The notes under the pieces were generated by a model that was not told the origin of the DNA, searched no databases, and saw only the letters and a program-made list of their open reading frames with translations. A DNA stretch of 64,000 bases from Intoshia linei. Taxonomy: Eukaryota > Orthonectida > Rhopaluridae. The first letter of the stretch is position 1. Each line of letters starts with the position of its first letter. The stretch is from the NCBI GenBank assembly GCA_001642005.1, contig LWCA01000047.1:1-64000 (forward strand), given 5' to 3'. Positions 28,201-39,425 of this stretch are shown here, piece after piece. The translations under genes and the position numbers were made by a program.

Positions 28201-30864
28201 CATATTATAATACATTAATTTAGTCATTTATGGAAATGAAAAATTAATAATTGAGGCAATTGAAACTCAGCGGGAAATTGAAAGTACCAATTATGCCAAG
28301 TAAAAATTTTACTGATTTATTAATTATCTTAATAACTTTTAGAAATATTATGTGTACATTTTAATTTTAGAAGCATGATCAAAGTATTCAACCAATTTCA
28401 TAATACATATAGGGAAAGTAATTAAATTATCAAATGTAAAGTATTTAATAATTTCAGATGCATGTGTTGATAAACATAAAGAATGTCACAAATACAAGGA
28501 TTATTGCAAGGATGAAGATATTTTTGGATTAAGAGAAAACTGCAAAAAAACGTGTAATTTATGTGATGAAGGTAATAAATAAAAATAATAGAGAATAAAT
28601 ATCATAATTTATATTAAAAACCAACCATTAGATACTAATAAGACATTATTGGATATTATTAGTTAAAATATATTATATTATATTATACTATATTATATAT
28701 ACTACTAGATTGCTACGATTTTAGTACTCTATGTCTTGAGTTTAAAGAAAAATGTCACACAACAAGTTGGATTAAGGCTTATTGTAAAAAAACTTGTAAT
28801 TCTTGTAATGGTAAAGTTTATTTCATACAAAAAGTTAGTCATACACTATTATAATAATAATTACCATATTAAAAATTCATCAAATATTGTAAAATTAACA
28901 TTTAGCCAGTTGTCAAGATTACTTCGAAGAATGTAAAGGATTTAAACCCTATTGCAGTGTAACATTTAATTAAATAAAACATATAATTTCATACTCCTTG
29001 TAGCATGAATATTATGGAAAACAAATGTCAATATTATGTGCTAAATCTTGCGGTTTATGTGATAGGGGTAATTAAATATATAATTATATATTATAATGAA
29101 TATCATTTACCTAACTTTATACCAATGATTCTCAGACTTTGATACCTACGGATCCCCGGTGAAATTATAATTTTATATACTCTTTGAAACATTTACAGTT
29201 AATAAATACTCCGCACATAACTGTAGTGTAAGTGAAAAATTTTTTTCAATGGCATGGTTTGTAAAATTTTACATAATTAATTTTGTATATTTTTTAATTG
29301 GGATGCCGATAAGTAAACAATATTCAAAAATTGTATTTTGGGTAGGAATTCAGCTTGACCTTGACACAATACAAATTAAATCTTGTGACGTACTTTTTAA
29401 ATGTATTTAAAAATGAATGGATTAGAATGGATTTTAAATGAAAATATTTGCAATGGCCACCTTGAACGACATTCGAAGTAAAATTTTGTTTTCACGGATT
29501 ATAAGAAAAAGATTTGACATGAGTGGTTCTATCCTTCGATTATAATTATAATTTTCATTTTTTTAATAAATAAAATATTAAATTTAGATGGTCGACCTAA
29601 ATTATCTAAAATCAAAATTACAACGTTTACTACAACCACTACAAAAGCCACTACTACTACTAAAACAACTACACCTAAACCTACAACTACAACAACTACT
29701 ACACCTAAACCTACAACTACAACAACTACTACACCTAAACCTACAACTACAACAACTACTACACCTAAACCTACAACTCAAATATATACCACATCAATTC
29801 CTAACCCATATGAAATTAACCATGATTCAGTATTTAATGAGAATAATAATAATATTAATGGTGATCAATTATCTCAGTATGATTACATTAATGTTTCCGG
29901 TAAATTTATTCCATTGATATTGTTAAATATCCAAAAATTGTTAACGATAAATTAACGAATTAATTTTTTATTTTAGATCAATGTCGTGATGTATATGATG
30001 AATGCTCTGAAATTCAATATTATTGTAAATACGATGGGTTGAAGGATTTGTTATCTTCATATTGCAAAAAAACGTGTCTTTATTGCGTCGATCCAAGTAC
30101 ATTTACTTTTATTTATAATTAATACATCAGTAGTGTTATATATTTTTCAATTTTGAGCTACCTCCCAGGGCCGTAGAGAGCGAGCAGAGAATTGTACAGA
30201 AAATTGTAGGCCCATTATAAAAATTAAAACAATTTTTGATTCCTCTATCGCATTGGTTCCCGATTGGGGTCAAAACTATCAGCCACATTTTTAAAATCCC
30301 ACTTTTATCACATCAATAATAAAATTTAATGATATTTAATAGAAAATACTATTTCAAACCCTCAGGTAAAAATCGACTTTTACTGATATTTTTTTAATCC
30401 AATTTCATCAACCCTTAAGGATTCATTGAATAAATTATAGACATGAGCGTAATGTGGCCACAACGTAATATAGTATAACTTATAATGTTTAGGAGATAAT
30501 GATTTTAAATGCATTGATTTATACACCAAATGTGATAGGTATGAATCAAAGTTATGTAGCCATGCGTGGATGATATCAAATTGTCGTAAACGATGTAATT
30601 ACTGTCCAAGTAAACCTTGAAATTTAATATTGTAACGTAAAATTAAAAATTTAGAATACTATTTAATAATTTGATAACATTATATTATTAGAACAAACTG
30701 AGACTGAAAACGAAAATGAAAGCAATGTTTCCAAATTGCAATACGATACATGTACAGATATTCATGAAAATTGTGGTGAATATAAAGGATACTGCCATCA
30801 CAAGGATTTGGAAATGTGGCTGAAAGAAAATTGCAAAAAAACTTGTGAACTTTGTGATAATTAA
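16292..30864 (+). CDS. Secreted ADAMTS-like zinc metalloprotease with six ShKT domains
   Basis: Exons: 16292-16346, 16403-16584, 17809-17892, 20682-20838, 22745-22907, 24074-24140, 24504-24587, 24682-24849, 25361-25403, 25565-25670, 25723-25893, 26034-26172, 26217-26321, 26796-26850, 27910-28164, 28224-28299, 28371-28417, 28458-28571, 28709-28810, 28906-28958, 29004-29067, 29588-29899, 29977-30096, 30493-30609, 30692-30864; 1003 residues. Signal peptide MYFFSIIFYLFNININAYV, then a propeptide, then a reprolysin (M12B) domain from about residue 195 (VEIVFLIDHS) with the zinc motif HELGHSLGAVHDG. This motif is split by an intron after HELGH. The ADAMTS cysteine signature LPGARYTLDEQC follows. 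Next come a cysteine module (CEDIPVYFPALC, NCCESC), ShKT 1-3, a Thr/Pro/Lys stalk, and ShKT 4-6 (each with CKKTC-like ends). There are no thrombospondin repeats. The likely role is extracellular matrix or secreted proteolysis. A head-to-tail paralogue follows. Confidence 0.86.
17927..19010 (+). repeat. Repeat family H, long copy 4
   Basis: Almost the same order of blocks as 12128-13400, starting TTGACTGTTATGTACTACAT and ending TTATATAAGTTAGGAT. It begins about 35 bp after the splice donor at 17893, within the large intron 3 of the protease gene. Confidence 0.7.
19340..19797 (-). repeat. Repeat family H, copy 5, inverted
   Basis: Ends CTGCTGTTTGTACGAAGTAC-ATAACAGTCAAG, the reverse complement of the family's left end. 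Its other end contains AATCCTTTACTTACATA. Repeated GAAAA/ATCCTG-type internal blocks are diverged. Intronic. Confidence 0.55.
19861..20520. repeat. Foldback element: two ~310-bp inverted arms
   Basis: Left arm 19861-20170 and right arm 20195-20520 are near-identical reverse complements separated by about 25 bp. The outer ends read AGGGGTGTTGC and CACACCCCT. Each arm can be read as the same short peptide from opposite strands (ELAIL, NVLQKLKYNFIYWNVTMR), which is a consequence of the duplication and not evidence of a gene. Intronic. Confidence 0.85.
20990..22570. mobile_element. Long-TIR DNA element (~260-bp arms, 1.6 kb)
   Basis: The sequence from ACATACCCAGTAGATTA at the left returns inverted as TAATCTACTGGGTATGT-like at the right. 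Within the arms ATTAATGACTCAGCGTTAAT is matched by ATTAACGCTGAGTCATTAAT. The arms run to about 21260 and from about 22310. The 1-kb core has only short frames (for example 21654-21836) and no transposase motif. It lies in the intron before the exon that starts the catalytic domain. Confidence 0.75.
25166..25290. repeat. hAT-like fragment
   Basis: CAGGGGTACCCAAATTTAC at the left resembles hAT-type ends elsewhere in the window. No matching right end was found, so this is a fragment or solo end in a protease intron. Confidence 0.3.
26412..26723. mobile_element. hAT-like MITE, CAGGG-TCGGCAACC family, copy 1
   Basis: The left end CAGGGCTCGGCAACC and a decayed right end (AGTTACCGATCCCTG) enclose about 310 bp containing TGGGCCACTTTTGG. 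Related elements are at 32019-32288 and 56432-56722. It starts 90 bp downstream of protease exon 13. Confidence 0.7.
29688..29780 (+). repeat. 30-bp coding tandem repeat (mucin-like stalk)
   Basis: About three copies of the unit ACAACTACAACAACTACTAC plus ACCTAAACCT lie inside exon 29588-29899 of the protease gene. In the spliced frame each copy encodes TTTTTTPKP, a Thr/Pro-rich O-glycosylation-type linker between ShKT 3 and ShKT 4. The unit length is a multiple of three, so copy-number change keeps the frame. Confidence 0.9.
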
Positions 30865-31329
30865 ATATTTTGTGTATTTCAATATACACGTAGTATATGT
30901 AGTTATTCGCGATTATTATTAAAAATAACAATATATAATATATGCAACAATATATTACTATAATGAAAATTAAATTAATATTCATGATGAATTTCAAATT
31001 GTTTCAATAACTGCAATACATTGTACTACATTTTGTAGTTTAAATAGTAATTTATCACATAATCAATTAGATGGCGAATAAGAAATACTTTAATCCTCTC
31101 AAAAAATTTTTACAACTTGCAATGAAAACATTAATCCTTAAATTATCGCTAGGTAAATTTTCACAATATCAAATGTAGAAATAAATCTACATTTAACACG
31201 TAAAATTTAAACAGTATTATACTGTTTCGTTAATAAAATATCGTTTTATAAGAGTTATTGTTCCAAGTCTGTATAATATATATTTTAGAAAATAAATTTA
31301 TATAATTTAATGTTTTAATCTATATTAAA

Positions 31330-34300
31330 ATGAAGAGTTTCACTTTTTTGTTAGTCATATTTATACGAACGATTTTTCTAGCACACGGTTAATTTTATCA
31401 TCATGTATTTATATAATATGTTTTTCCAAAACAACATATTAATAATAATATAATGAACAATATATTTAGTATTTCATCAAGAAAATCAACTAGAATCAAA
31501 TTCATTTCCAAGTTCCTTCATTTTAAAATTGAAGTTGAACAATACATATTCTTTTGAATATACAATGAAAAAAACTGTGATTGATAATTTTCCGATTGAA
31601 TTTTATAAAAGTCAAAGTCAGAAACATAATTTTTCAGATATAGTTTTTTTTAAATTTGAATTTACCTATTGTTTCTATTTTAAAATTTAGATTTATGCTC
31701 ACTATGTTAGCAATAATAATGAAGCTGTTATTACTGTGCGACTACATTTTAAAAAACATAACATTCGACAAATTGTAAGTGACATTTATATTGTCTGTTA
31801 CAAAATTTCTAAAAAATTGTGTTTAATTATATTTTTAGTTTACAAAACTTGAATCTAAAATTAATTTTTGTAGTTTGATAAAATTGGGTGTTTTTCATTA
31901 GGGTTTGATTAAAATATATTTTTCTTTATTATCTTTTATCATAGCAGTGGGTTAAAGTACCTAAACTTTATTAATGACAAATATATTTTCCACATAATTC
32001 TGATTACAATATATGATGCAGGGTCGGCAACCAACGGCTCACATAATAATAGTGGTGGCCCTTTGAGTAAATATGTAAACTATTTATTTTTAAAATGTTA
32101 AACGCGATTTTAAACATTTTATACTATAATTGGCTCATTATATATTAATAATTTTTTTTAATATGTTAGAACCATTTCTCTTTAGTTAAAATTGAAATGT
32201 AGCATTTTTAAATTTTCAGAAACGGAACCCATATAATTTTTTGGTATAAAAAAATGGGCCACAAGATTCAAAAGGTTGCCGACCCCTGAATTAAATCATC
32301 ATTTGCATCAACTAAATGATGATAGAAAAATGTATAATGTATTTACATTATTATTATAATAATCATTATCATTGTTCAATGTTGTATCATTGTTATTATT
32401 ATTTTATAAGATATTGAATAGGAAGGAATTTTACTAGCAGAAAATAAAATCTATGAAATCAAACGAGATATACAAGATAGCGAAATTACAACTGAAGACG
32501 AACTGAATGTAATAACAATAAAAATACCAAAACTTACCGAAGGTAATTATCAATATATGGATATACGACACATCCATTTTGAAAATGAAATTTTTTAATC
32601 TGAACAAGATGTGATATTTTACAACTATCAAAAATATCAGTGTCGTAGTGATCCCACCTACCAGGTCGGATATACCATGAATAGTTACTACATTTTTAGC
32701 AGTGTATATGGTGTGCTACACGTTTTTTACTGTACATACATTTAAAATTAAAATTAACCGTTTAGATATCATGAAAAATTATGTTACAATAACAAATAAA
32801 ATTAAAGATTTGCCCAAAAACAATTTAAATCAACCCAATTTTCGTAATGATGGGGAAAAATATAATTCGTCTCAATCTTATTTGATTGAGCTAGTATTTA
32901 TATTGGATAATACAGTTTGGGATGAGTAATTTTTATTCTAAAGATCTATATTTATTACCGGCTCTAGTATATTTGGCACTATAGGTTAGAATGTTTTTAT
33001 AATGCCATAATACAAATACTTTACGTTACTTAACAAAATGTTGACCTAGTGTAAAAGCCCTGCTACTCTCTGAGTTTAAGAATAACTGGTATGCACAATT
33101 ACAATGTAGTGGCTGTTACCGGAAAAAAAACCGTTAAAAATTACCGGGAAATCGTGAAAGTCTCGATTAATTTATTTTCCGAAGATTATAATTTTCACAG
33201 GTATTATGAGAAAAAAATTATATTACATTACTGTGTATAGAATCTATTAAATATTAATTTTGATGATATCAGATAATCAATAAATTAAGGTTAACCAGAT
33301 TATAGAATGAGGGTCGTAAGTCCTGATTCATGCACTATAAAGTTTACAAAACATGAAAAGTTAAGTGGGTCGTAGACGTCAGGCCTTCGACGTTTACAGT
33401 GACACACTATAAAACTAAGCTTAAATGTTTTTTGACCAAAATGATTAAAAACTATTAATGATAATATATTCCATTCATAAATTAAATTAATTTTGCTTCT
33501 AAATTTTTTATCTGAACCTGTAGAACCCGTCTAAAAGATCAATTTATTGAAAATTTCTGTGTTTTAAAAACTATTATAAATCTAGTAAGCATATGACCCT
33601 GATTCGTCTTATAGTAGAGCCGGTTCAGTGTAATTATAATATGTTTAGATTTTTAAAATATGGTGATTCAGCATTAAGTGAACTCAATTATTATTTTAGT
33701 CATATATTAAATGGAGTAATATTATCATAAACAGATAAAATAAATTAATTCATAATTTCACAATTATAATATTAATTTTAATTAATCTAAATTAATTAGA
33801 TTTGATTATAAATGTTAGAAATTACTCGTATAATATCTTATCTATATTTATATCAATTATAGTATTATAGTCATATATCAGCGGTTTCCAAATCTACATG
33901 CTCGGACGACTAGTCATTATAAAAAATTAATATTGTACTAAGACCGTAAAAAGTAATGTAGTCCTAACATTTAAATAATGTTGCTCAGCAAATACCCGCT
34001 AAAGATTTAGTGTTAAATTAACAGTCCATGGTCAAAAGTTTGGGAACACCTATACCAGTGATTCCCAACCTGTGGGTGTTTACCCCCGAATGGATAATTT
34101 GATCTTTTTCATGGGTAATCGCAATTTTTTTTTATTTTTTTTGCGTCGGATTCACAGTAATGTATAAATATAATTTTTCCTAAATGATATAATAATGTAA
34201 TAAATAAACATTGATTTATAAAATTTTAACATTGAAAAAGCGGTTATCCTCATCTCTGATGGAGAAATATCCTAAGAAGATTGTGAAGAAAATTGACATA

Positions 34301-37300
34301 AACATTAATATGATATCTACGTTTTTTCACACTTGGGATCCGCTAATATAACTGATTTTTATTACATTATACCACTTTGATACGATTATTTCAATTATAT
34401 TATTTCAACAAAATATTTATATATTTTATAAAACGAAATGTTTAGATGAATTCAGCATTTCAATCTATAAAAATGAAAAAATGGAATTTTGAAATAAAGC
34501 TAACTCTAAATAAAATAATTATAGTAAAAGTAAGCTTACAGTATATACTCGGGCTGCCTAGTTTTCGTGTAACTACAATATCACTATTTATCTACATAGA
34601 ATATCTGATCACTAACTATTAGATTTCTGCAACACGATCTGAAATGTATTTTTCTTTTTCTTTATTTTTATGTTGATGTTCGCATTTTGACCATCCAGGG
34701 ACAAGTTAAAATGTATTAAAAATATCAAGTTATTTTTATGCATTGACCAATTTTTGTATAAATAATTTGAAATATCTAGAATTTTGATGATGCATATTGG
34801 CTGATTGATTCACTTAATAAAAATGCGACAATTAATGGTCAGAAATTGTTGGATATATTGGGTCAAATGAGAATATCGAATAGTATGGATTTATCAAAAT
34901 ATGATCACGTGGTAAGATTTCAGAAAATTTATTAATTGCATAAATATAATTAAAGAAAGATAATTATAGTTTCTTTACTTATTTTATGAGGATTTGTAAA
35001 ATAAATATATAAATAAATGTCCTTTGTCCAGAAATTGATATATTTTTTATAAATCTTCTTGAAAAAATATTTTACAATGAAAATTTCAAAGAGACAATCT
35101 AATAATTTTATTATCATAATAGATGTACTGGACACGATACATTATAGAAAATGAATCAATAATTGGTATTTAATTATAATTGAATAATTATTAACATATA
35201 CTAACCAGGGATTGAAAATAATTGATTGCAATCAATTATTGTGTATAAACCAATTAATTGTTTGCTAAATATTAATTTTTCAATTACTTAAAAAATGAAA
35301 AGATAATTTTCAATTAATTGGTTTTTTTCATATAACTGAAAAAATATAAATTGAATCCTTTTATTGACGAATGGTGGGATGAAAAATTAATTAATAAACA
35401 GAAAGATAATGTATTTAACTTACTAGCTTGACTTTTATGTACTTCGAACAAACAGCATCCTAGTATTCATGGTAACCACATGACAGTTTTTTAAATTTGA
35501 TTATGATATTGTTATCAATCTTAAATTAATTGAAAAATAATTTTTGAACAAACAATTGCAATTAAATTGGTTGCAATCAATTAATTCCAATCCCTGTATA
35601 CTACTACTTTAAATTATTATTAAATAGGATTTTCACCAATCAGTGGAATTTGTAGCAAGGAAAAATCAATTTCATTATGCCATTATCAAGGGTTGAATTC
35701 TTGGATTATTGCTGCACACGAACTTGGACACAAGTTTTTTTATAGTTTATATACCAAAGGACGTGGAAATGGCATTATAAACCCGTCCAATATTAGAGTA
35801 TTATGGGAAGAATATTTCTTAATGGCTTATTTATTGATCCTACAACTACAATGTTTAGTTGTGTAAACGTTTCATATAATTGGTTTAGTTCATTTACGCA
35901 TATTTAAGTTATATCAATATTTAATAATATGAATATTATTATTATAATAATAAAGGCACATTTTATATAACGAGGCCTAATGCCAGATATCCATGAATTT
36001 TATATCACATCATGTTGCAATTATAAAGATAATATATAGCTTGGGAGGCTTGCACGATGGATCCAAAGAATCTGTAATCTGTTCTGAACACGAAAATTAT
36101 ATTTTAACTCCATCTTACACTGATAAAATATTGAAACCAAGAAATTTGTTCAAATTTTCACATTGTTCCATCATGCAATTTAAGTATACATTGTCTGGTC
36201 AGAAAGATGGGTAATAAATGATTAAAATAAATACAAATAAATATAGATATCCTCGAGTCTGTCTGTTAGACGATAATTGTAGAGGCGTTTTGGAGTATAC
36301 AGTTTCGACTTTACCTGGTGTTAGATATTCTCTGGATGAACAATGCCAACAAATTACAAACGATAAAAATTCTAAGTTTTGCGTAATTAAATCATTACTA
36401 TTCATTATTATCAGTATTTTTCAATTATGAATTGAAATTAGAGTAATCACATCATATAAATCAGAGTTTCCTAACCATTGGCCTGACGGAATTTTTTTTG
36501 TAGGACATTAGATGTAGATATTATATTTGGTGGGCCTGGAAAATTTCATTATTATTATGAAAACTTTAGAATATTTTAATGTTAATTTTGTACAATACTA
36601 GCTTGACTGTTATTTACTTCGTACAAACAGCAGCTAGGTATGTCGAGGGCGACTTTTTAATTTTAAAACCGATCTTTATTATAATATTAGAATACATTCA
36701 ATGGAATATGTGGAACGATATATTGTAAATCTTATCAATCAGAATGTATTAATTACAGTCCAGCTTATCAAGGCACCTATTGTTCGAAAGATAAGGTTTA
36801 TATATAAGTAAAATTAAATTTCAAATTTTGAAATTTCGAGCATCATTTAATTTAGGTTTTTTATCATTATCGGTACGTTTGTAACCATTTGGTGAATTTT
36901 ATGATTAATTTAATGAAAACACCAATGATTATATCAACAATTGTATCATACAAAATTTAGTAGAAATACTCAATATTATAAAAATAAATGTAATATCACA
37001 ATTTATATTGTTCAATAGAAAATGTGGTGTATCAATGGAGAGTGTATTCCCAAAATTTTTAATAATCATGGTATAATTTATATAATACATAATCAATAAA
37101 CATAAATATTAATGTGGGTTGTCATAAGATGTTAGCAGGGTCCCAAAATAAATAGTATGCACTTCGTAGATTATTTTTTATTCTTTTTTTGTATTAGTCG
37201 GCATTTCCAATTAACAAAATGTTAAAATTATGTTAAAATTATATTAAAATTCAAAAAATACAAGTTAATCATAATAGAATTCTTAAATTTAAGCCATTTC

Positions 37301-38400
37301 ATCGTGACCTCACATCTGACAAGAATGCTTCAAACATCACTGGTTAGTCAACCCAAAATTGAGAACCTCAGGTGGCATCATTTGAAAAGTCTTACTTATA
37401 AACATTGAAAATTTTAGGAATCAAAAATTTTACAAGTGTAAACAATTATCAATGCACAAAAAAACTGATATCAACAGATTACGACTTCCAAAAGTGTAAA
37501 AACCTAGAAAATTTTAAATTTATCCTTTTGGATAACGATACAATGCATAATGTTACTTGTGAATCCATTCCATTGCATTTTCCAGCTTTATGTTTTGATA
37601 TGAATGAAATTGAAAAAAATTGTTGTTCATCGTGTCATAGGGCTGGTTTAATTAGCCCTGAATTAATAAAATGTAATCTTTTTCAATATATTATATACAA
37701 TTATCATCAATGATGAATTATAATTTATCATGTATCTTCAAGTACGTCATTTTGACACATGTAAAACAAATCGGGAAAGATGGGTAATTATGAGCAATGC
37801 TCATTGAGTATTATGCAAAAAAAATTATTCATAAACCAACAGTTTACACTAATATAGTTGTGGATCCATAAAATATAAAAATTAGACAGGGAATGGTGTA
37901 ATAAAATAGGTAACATGGAAATTTCTGGCCCAAGGTTTAACGTTTACAACGCACTCCACTATACATGAATGAATTTATTATAATTATAATAATTATTATT
38001 ATTGTTAAACCATAATTTAACAATTCGTTCAATAAACATATACTTTTTTAAATTTCTAGTAGTCCAGTTCGAGCTGGATGCGGCTGTTTATGTCTGTTAA
38101 ATGTGTTATGTTGAAATATTCATCCTAATGTAGATTATGTTATTTCAACAAAATCTTTATAAAATTAAAAGAGAAATATATTTTATGAACCCTTAAAATC
38201 AATAATATCAATGTAATAATAAATTATTAATATGCATTTATACATTTACTTTTACATTTATTTGTTATAAATACATAAATAATTTAGACGAACATGAAAG
38301 AGTGGACTATATCAATGAAAATTTAAAAAAATCTGAAATTGGAAAGTCTTTCTTTTATATACCATCTGTATTAAACGTTATAAAACTCAATGAAAATTAA
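31330..38400 (+). CDS. Secreted ADAMTS-like zinc metalloprotease, short paralogue without ShKT domains
   Basis: Exons: 31330-31387, 31470-31642, 31691-31774, 32422-32542, 32766-32925, 33649-33715, 34446-34529, 34780-34911, 35123-35165, 35628-35733, 36040-36210, 36247-36382, 36691-36795, 37019-37070, 37418-37672, 38288-38400 (TAA); 619 residues. The signal peptide MKSFTFLLVIFIRTIFLAH precedes a propeptide resembling the upstream paralogue (TVIDNFPIEFY). The catalytic motif is HELGHNLGGLHDG, split by a phase-2 intron after HELGH exactly as in the upstream gene. FKFSHCSIMQF, the ADAMTS signature LPGVRYSLDEQC, GICGTIYC, KMWCINGEC, and the module CESIPLHFPALC...NCCSSC follow. The protein stops shortly after, on a tail YEHERVDYINENLKK, with no ShKT domain. 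Exon phases match the paralogue throughout, so this is a tandem duplication. It probably acts outside the cell; its substrate is unknown. Confidence 0.86.
32019..32288. mobile_element. hAT-like MITE, CAGGG-TCGGCAACC family, copy 2
   Basis: Clear 15-bp terminal repeats: CAGGGTCGGCAACC at the left and GGTTGCCGACCCCTG at the right. About 270 bp, non-coding, in the intron before exon 32422-32542. The 25 bp beyond its right end match, inverted, the 25 bp before copy 1. Confidence 0.75.
33887..34057. mobile_element. Small hAT-like MITE
   Basis: CAGCGGTTTCCAAA at the left and TTTGGGAACACCT at the right form an imperfect inverted repeat around 170 bp. A second, unpaired end of similar type (CAGTGATTCCCAACCTGTGGG, cut here to its key part CAGTGATTCCCAACC) follows at about 34062. 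Confidence 0.45.
35207..35597. mobile_element. hAT-like MITE, copy B, with near-perfect 8-bp target duplication
   Basis: The ends CAGGGATTG...ATTGATTGCAATCAATT and AATTGATTGCAACC-type inverted to AATCCCTG enclose about 390 bp. Flanking TATACTAA at the left and TATACTAC at the right give a 7/8 target duplication, typical of hAT. Copy A is at 1-283. It lies directly upstream of the catalytic HELGH exon of the short protease. Confidence 0.75.
36598..36656 (+). repeat. Repeat family H, left-end fragment
   Basis: TAGCTTGACTGTTATTTACT, CGTACAAACAGCAGCTAGG and TGTCGAGGGCGAC match the left end of the H family. Only about 60 bp are preserved, ending about 35 bp before the acceptor of exon 36691-36795. 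Confidence 0.6.
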
Positions 38401-38536
38401 ATTTTATAACATCACTGTATTTGTCATGATTAATGTCAAAACATTTTAAAATTTTTGAAATTTTAAACTATGTACCAATATGCGACCCTTTTAAAAACTG
38501 GTTTAGACACCTTAATATATAATTTATTCTATATAT

Positions 38537-39110
38537 CTTTGCTTATATAATATGCTTTGTAATATTTGTTTGTATGTGTGTGTGTGTTACCGTTTATTTC
38601 AATAACTACCAGTCTTAGAATTTTATAAAGTCCCTATTTCAATTAAAGTTTTTTCTGGTGTGTTAGCAAAATAAATTTCAACCTCCCAAACTCATATCTT
38701 ACTGGTCAAAAAGCCCAATTGTCCTTTTTTTGAAAATCAAACGAGTTCGAAAATTTAAAAAAATATATACTCTGATACTGATTTTAGAATCATAAATTTA
38801 AAAAAAATTACAGGTAGTATAGTTGTATCCTATTAACACACACACAAAATTGTTATCTGAATAAGTGATGCCTTCACTGTCAAAAAAGCATTTTAGTATT
38901 CATATTTTTTTTCCTAAATATTTTATTAAAACAAAAAATGTGAAATAATTAACGGTCCGAAAATTAAAAAAAAAGATTATTCTGATAGAGCTTATTCCAG
39001 TTGATATAAATACAAAATTTTAACCCCAGAAATCTATGCATTTCCGGTGAAAAATAATTTTTAATACATTATCAACCTATATTTTACAAATTATTGTTTA
39101 TAGACGTTTT
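38537..39110 (-). repeat. Repeat family H, copy 6, inverted
   Basis: Starts CTTATATAATATGCTTTGTA followed by a TGTGTG run, then AATAACTACCAG and CCTCCCAAACTCATATC. All of these recur in the copy at 53707-54760. It also carries TGCATTTCCGGTGAAAAATA, shared with 59880. Confidence 0.7.
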
Positions 39111-39425
39111 CAAAATATTATTTCAAATAACCGAAATTTGAACATCGATAAAAACCACAAATACAAGCTAGAATCAAATTTTAAAAATTGAAATTTAGGG
39201 TTAAGCGTGGGTGCTGAGATCATAAAATATAAACCATGACAACTTACAAAAAATAAAGTTAACTTTAACTTTTTCTATACTATTTTCAAAAGATATTTAA
39301 AATGATGAGCGCAACTCGAATCGGCATCTTTGCAACACCCCATTCTAGATTATTTTATATATCATGATAATATACCATTTCCGCACTAATCGTCCTTAAT
39401 TATTTGATGGATGTGACACCCTAAT

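Noticed and set aside
29588-29917. Open frame rich in Leu/Gln/His over the tandem repeat
   Set aside because: It is the wrong frame of a spliced exon. Phase from the previous exon gives the TTTTTTPKP reading.
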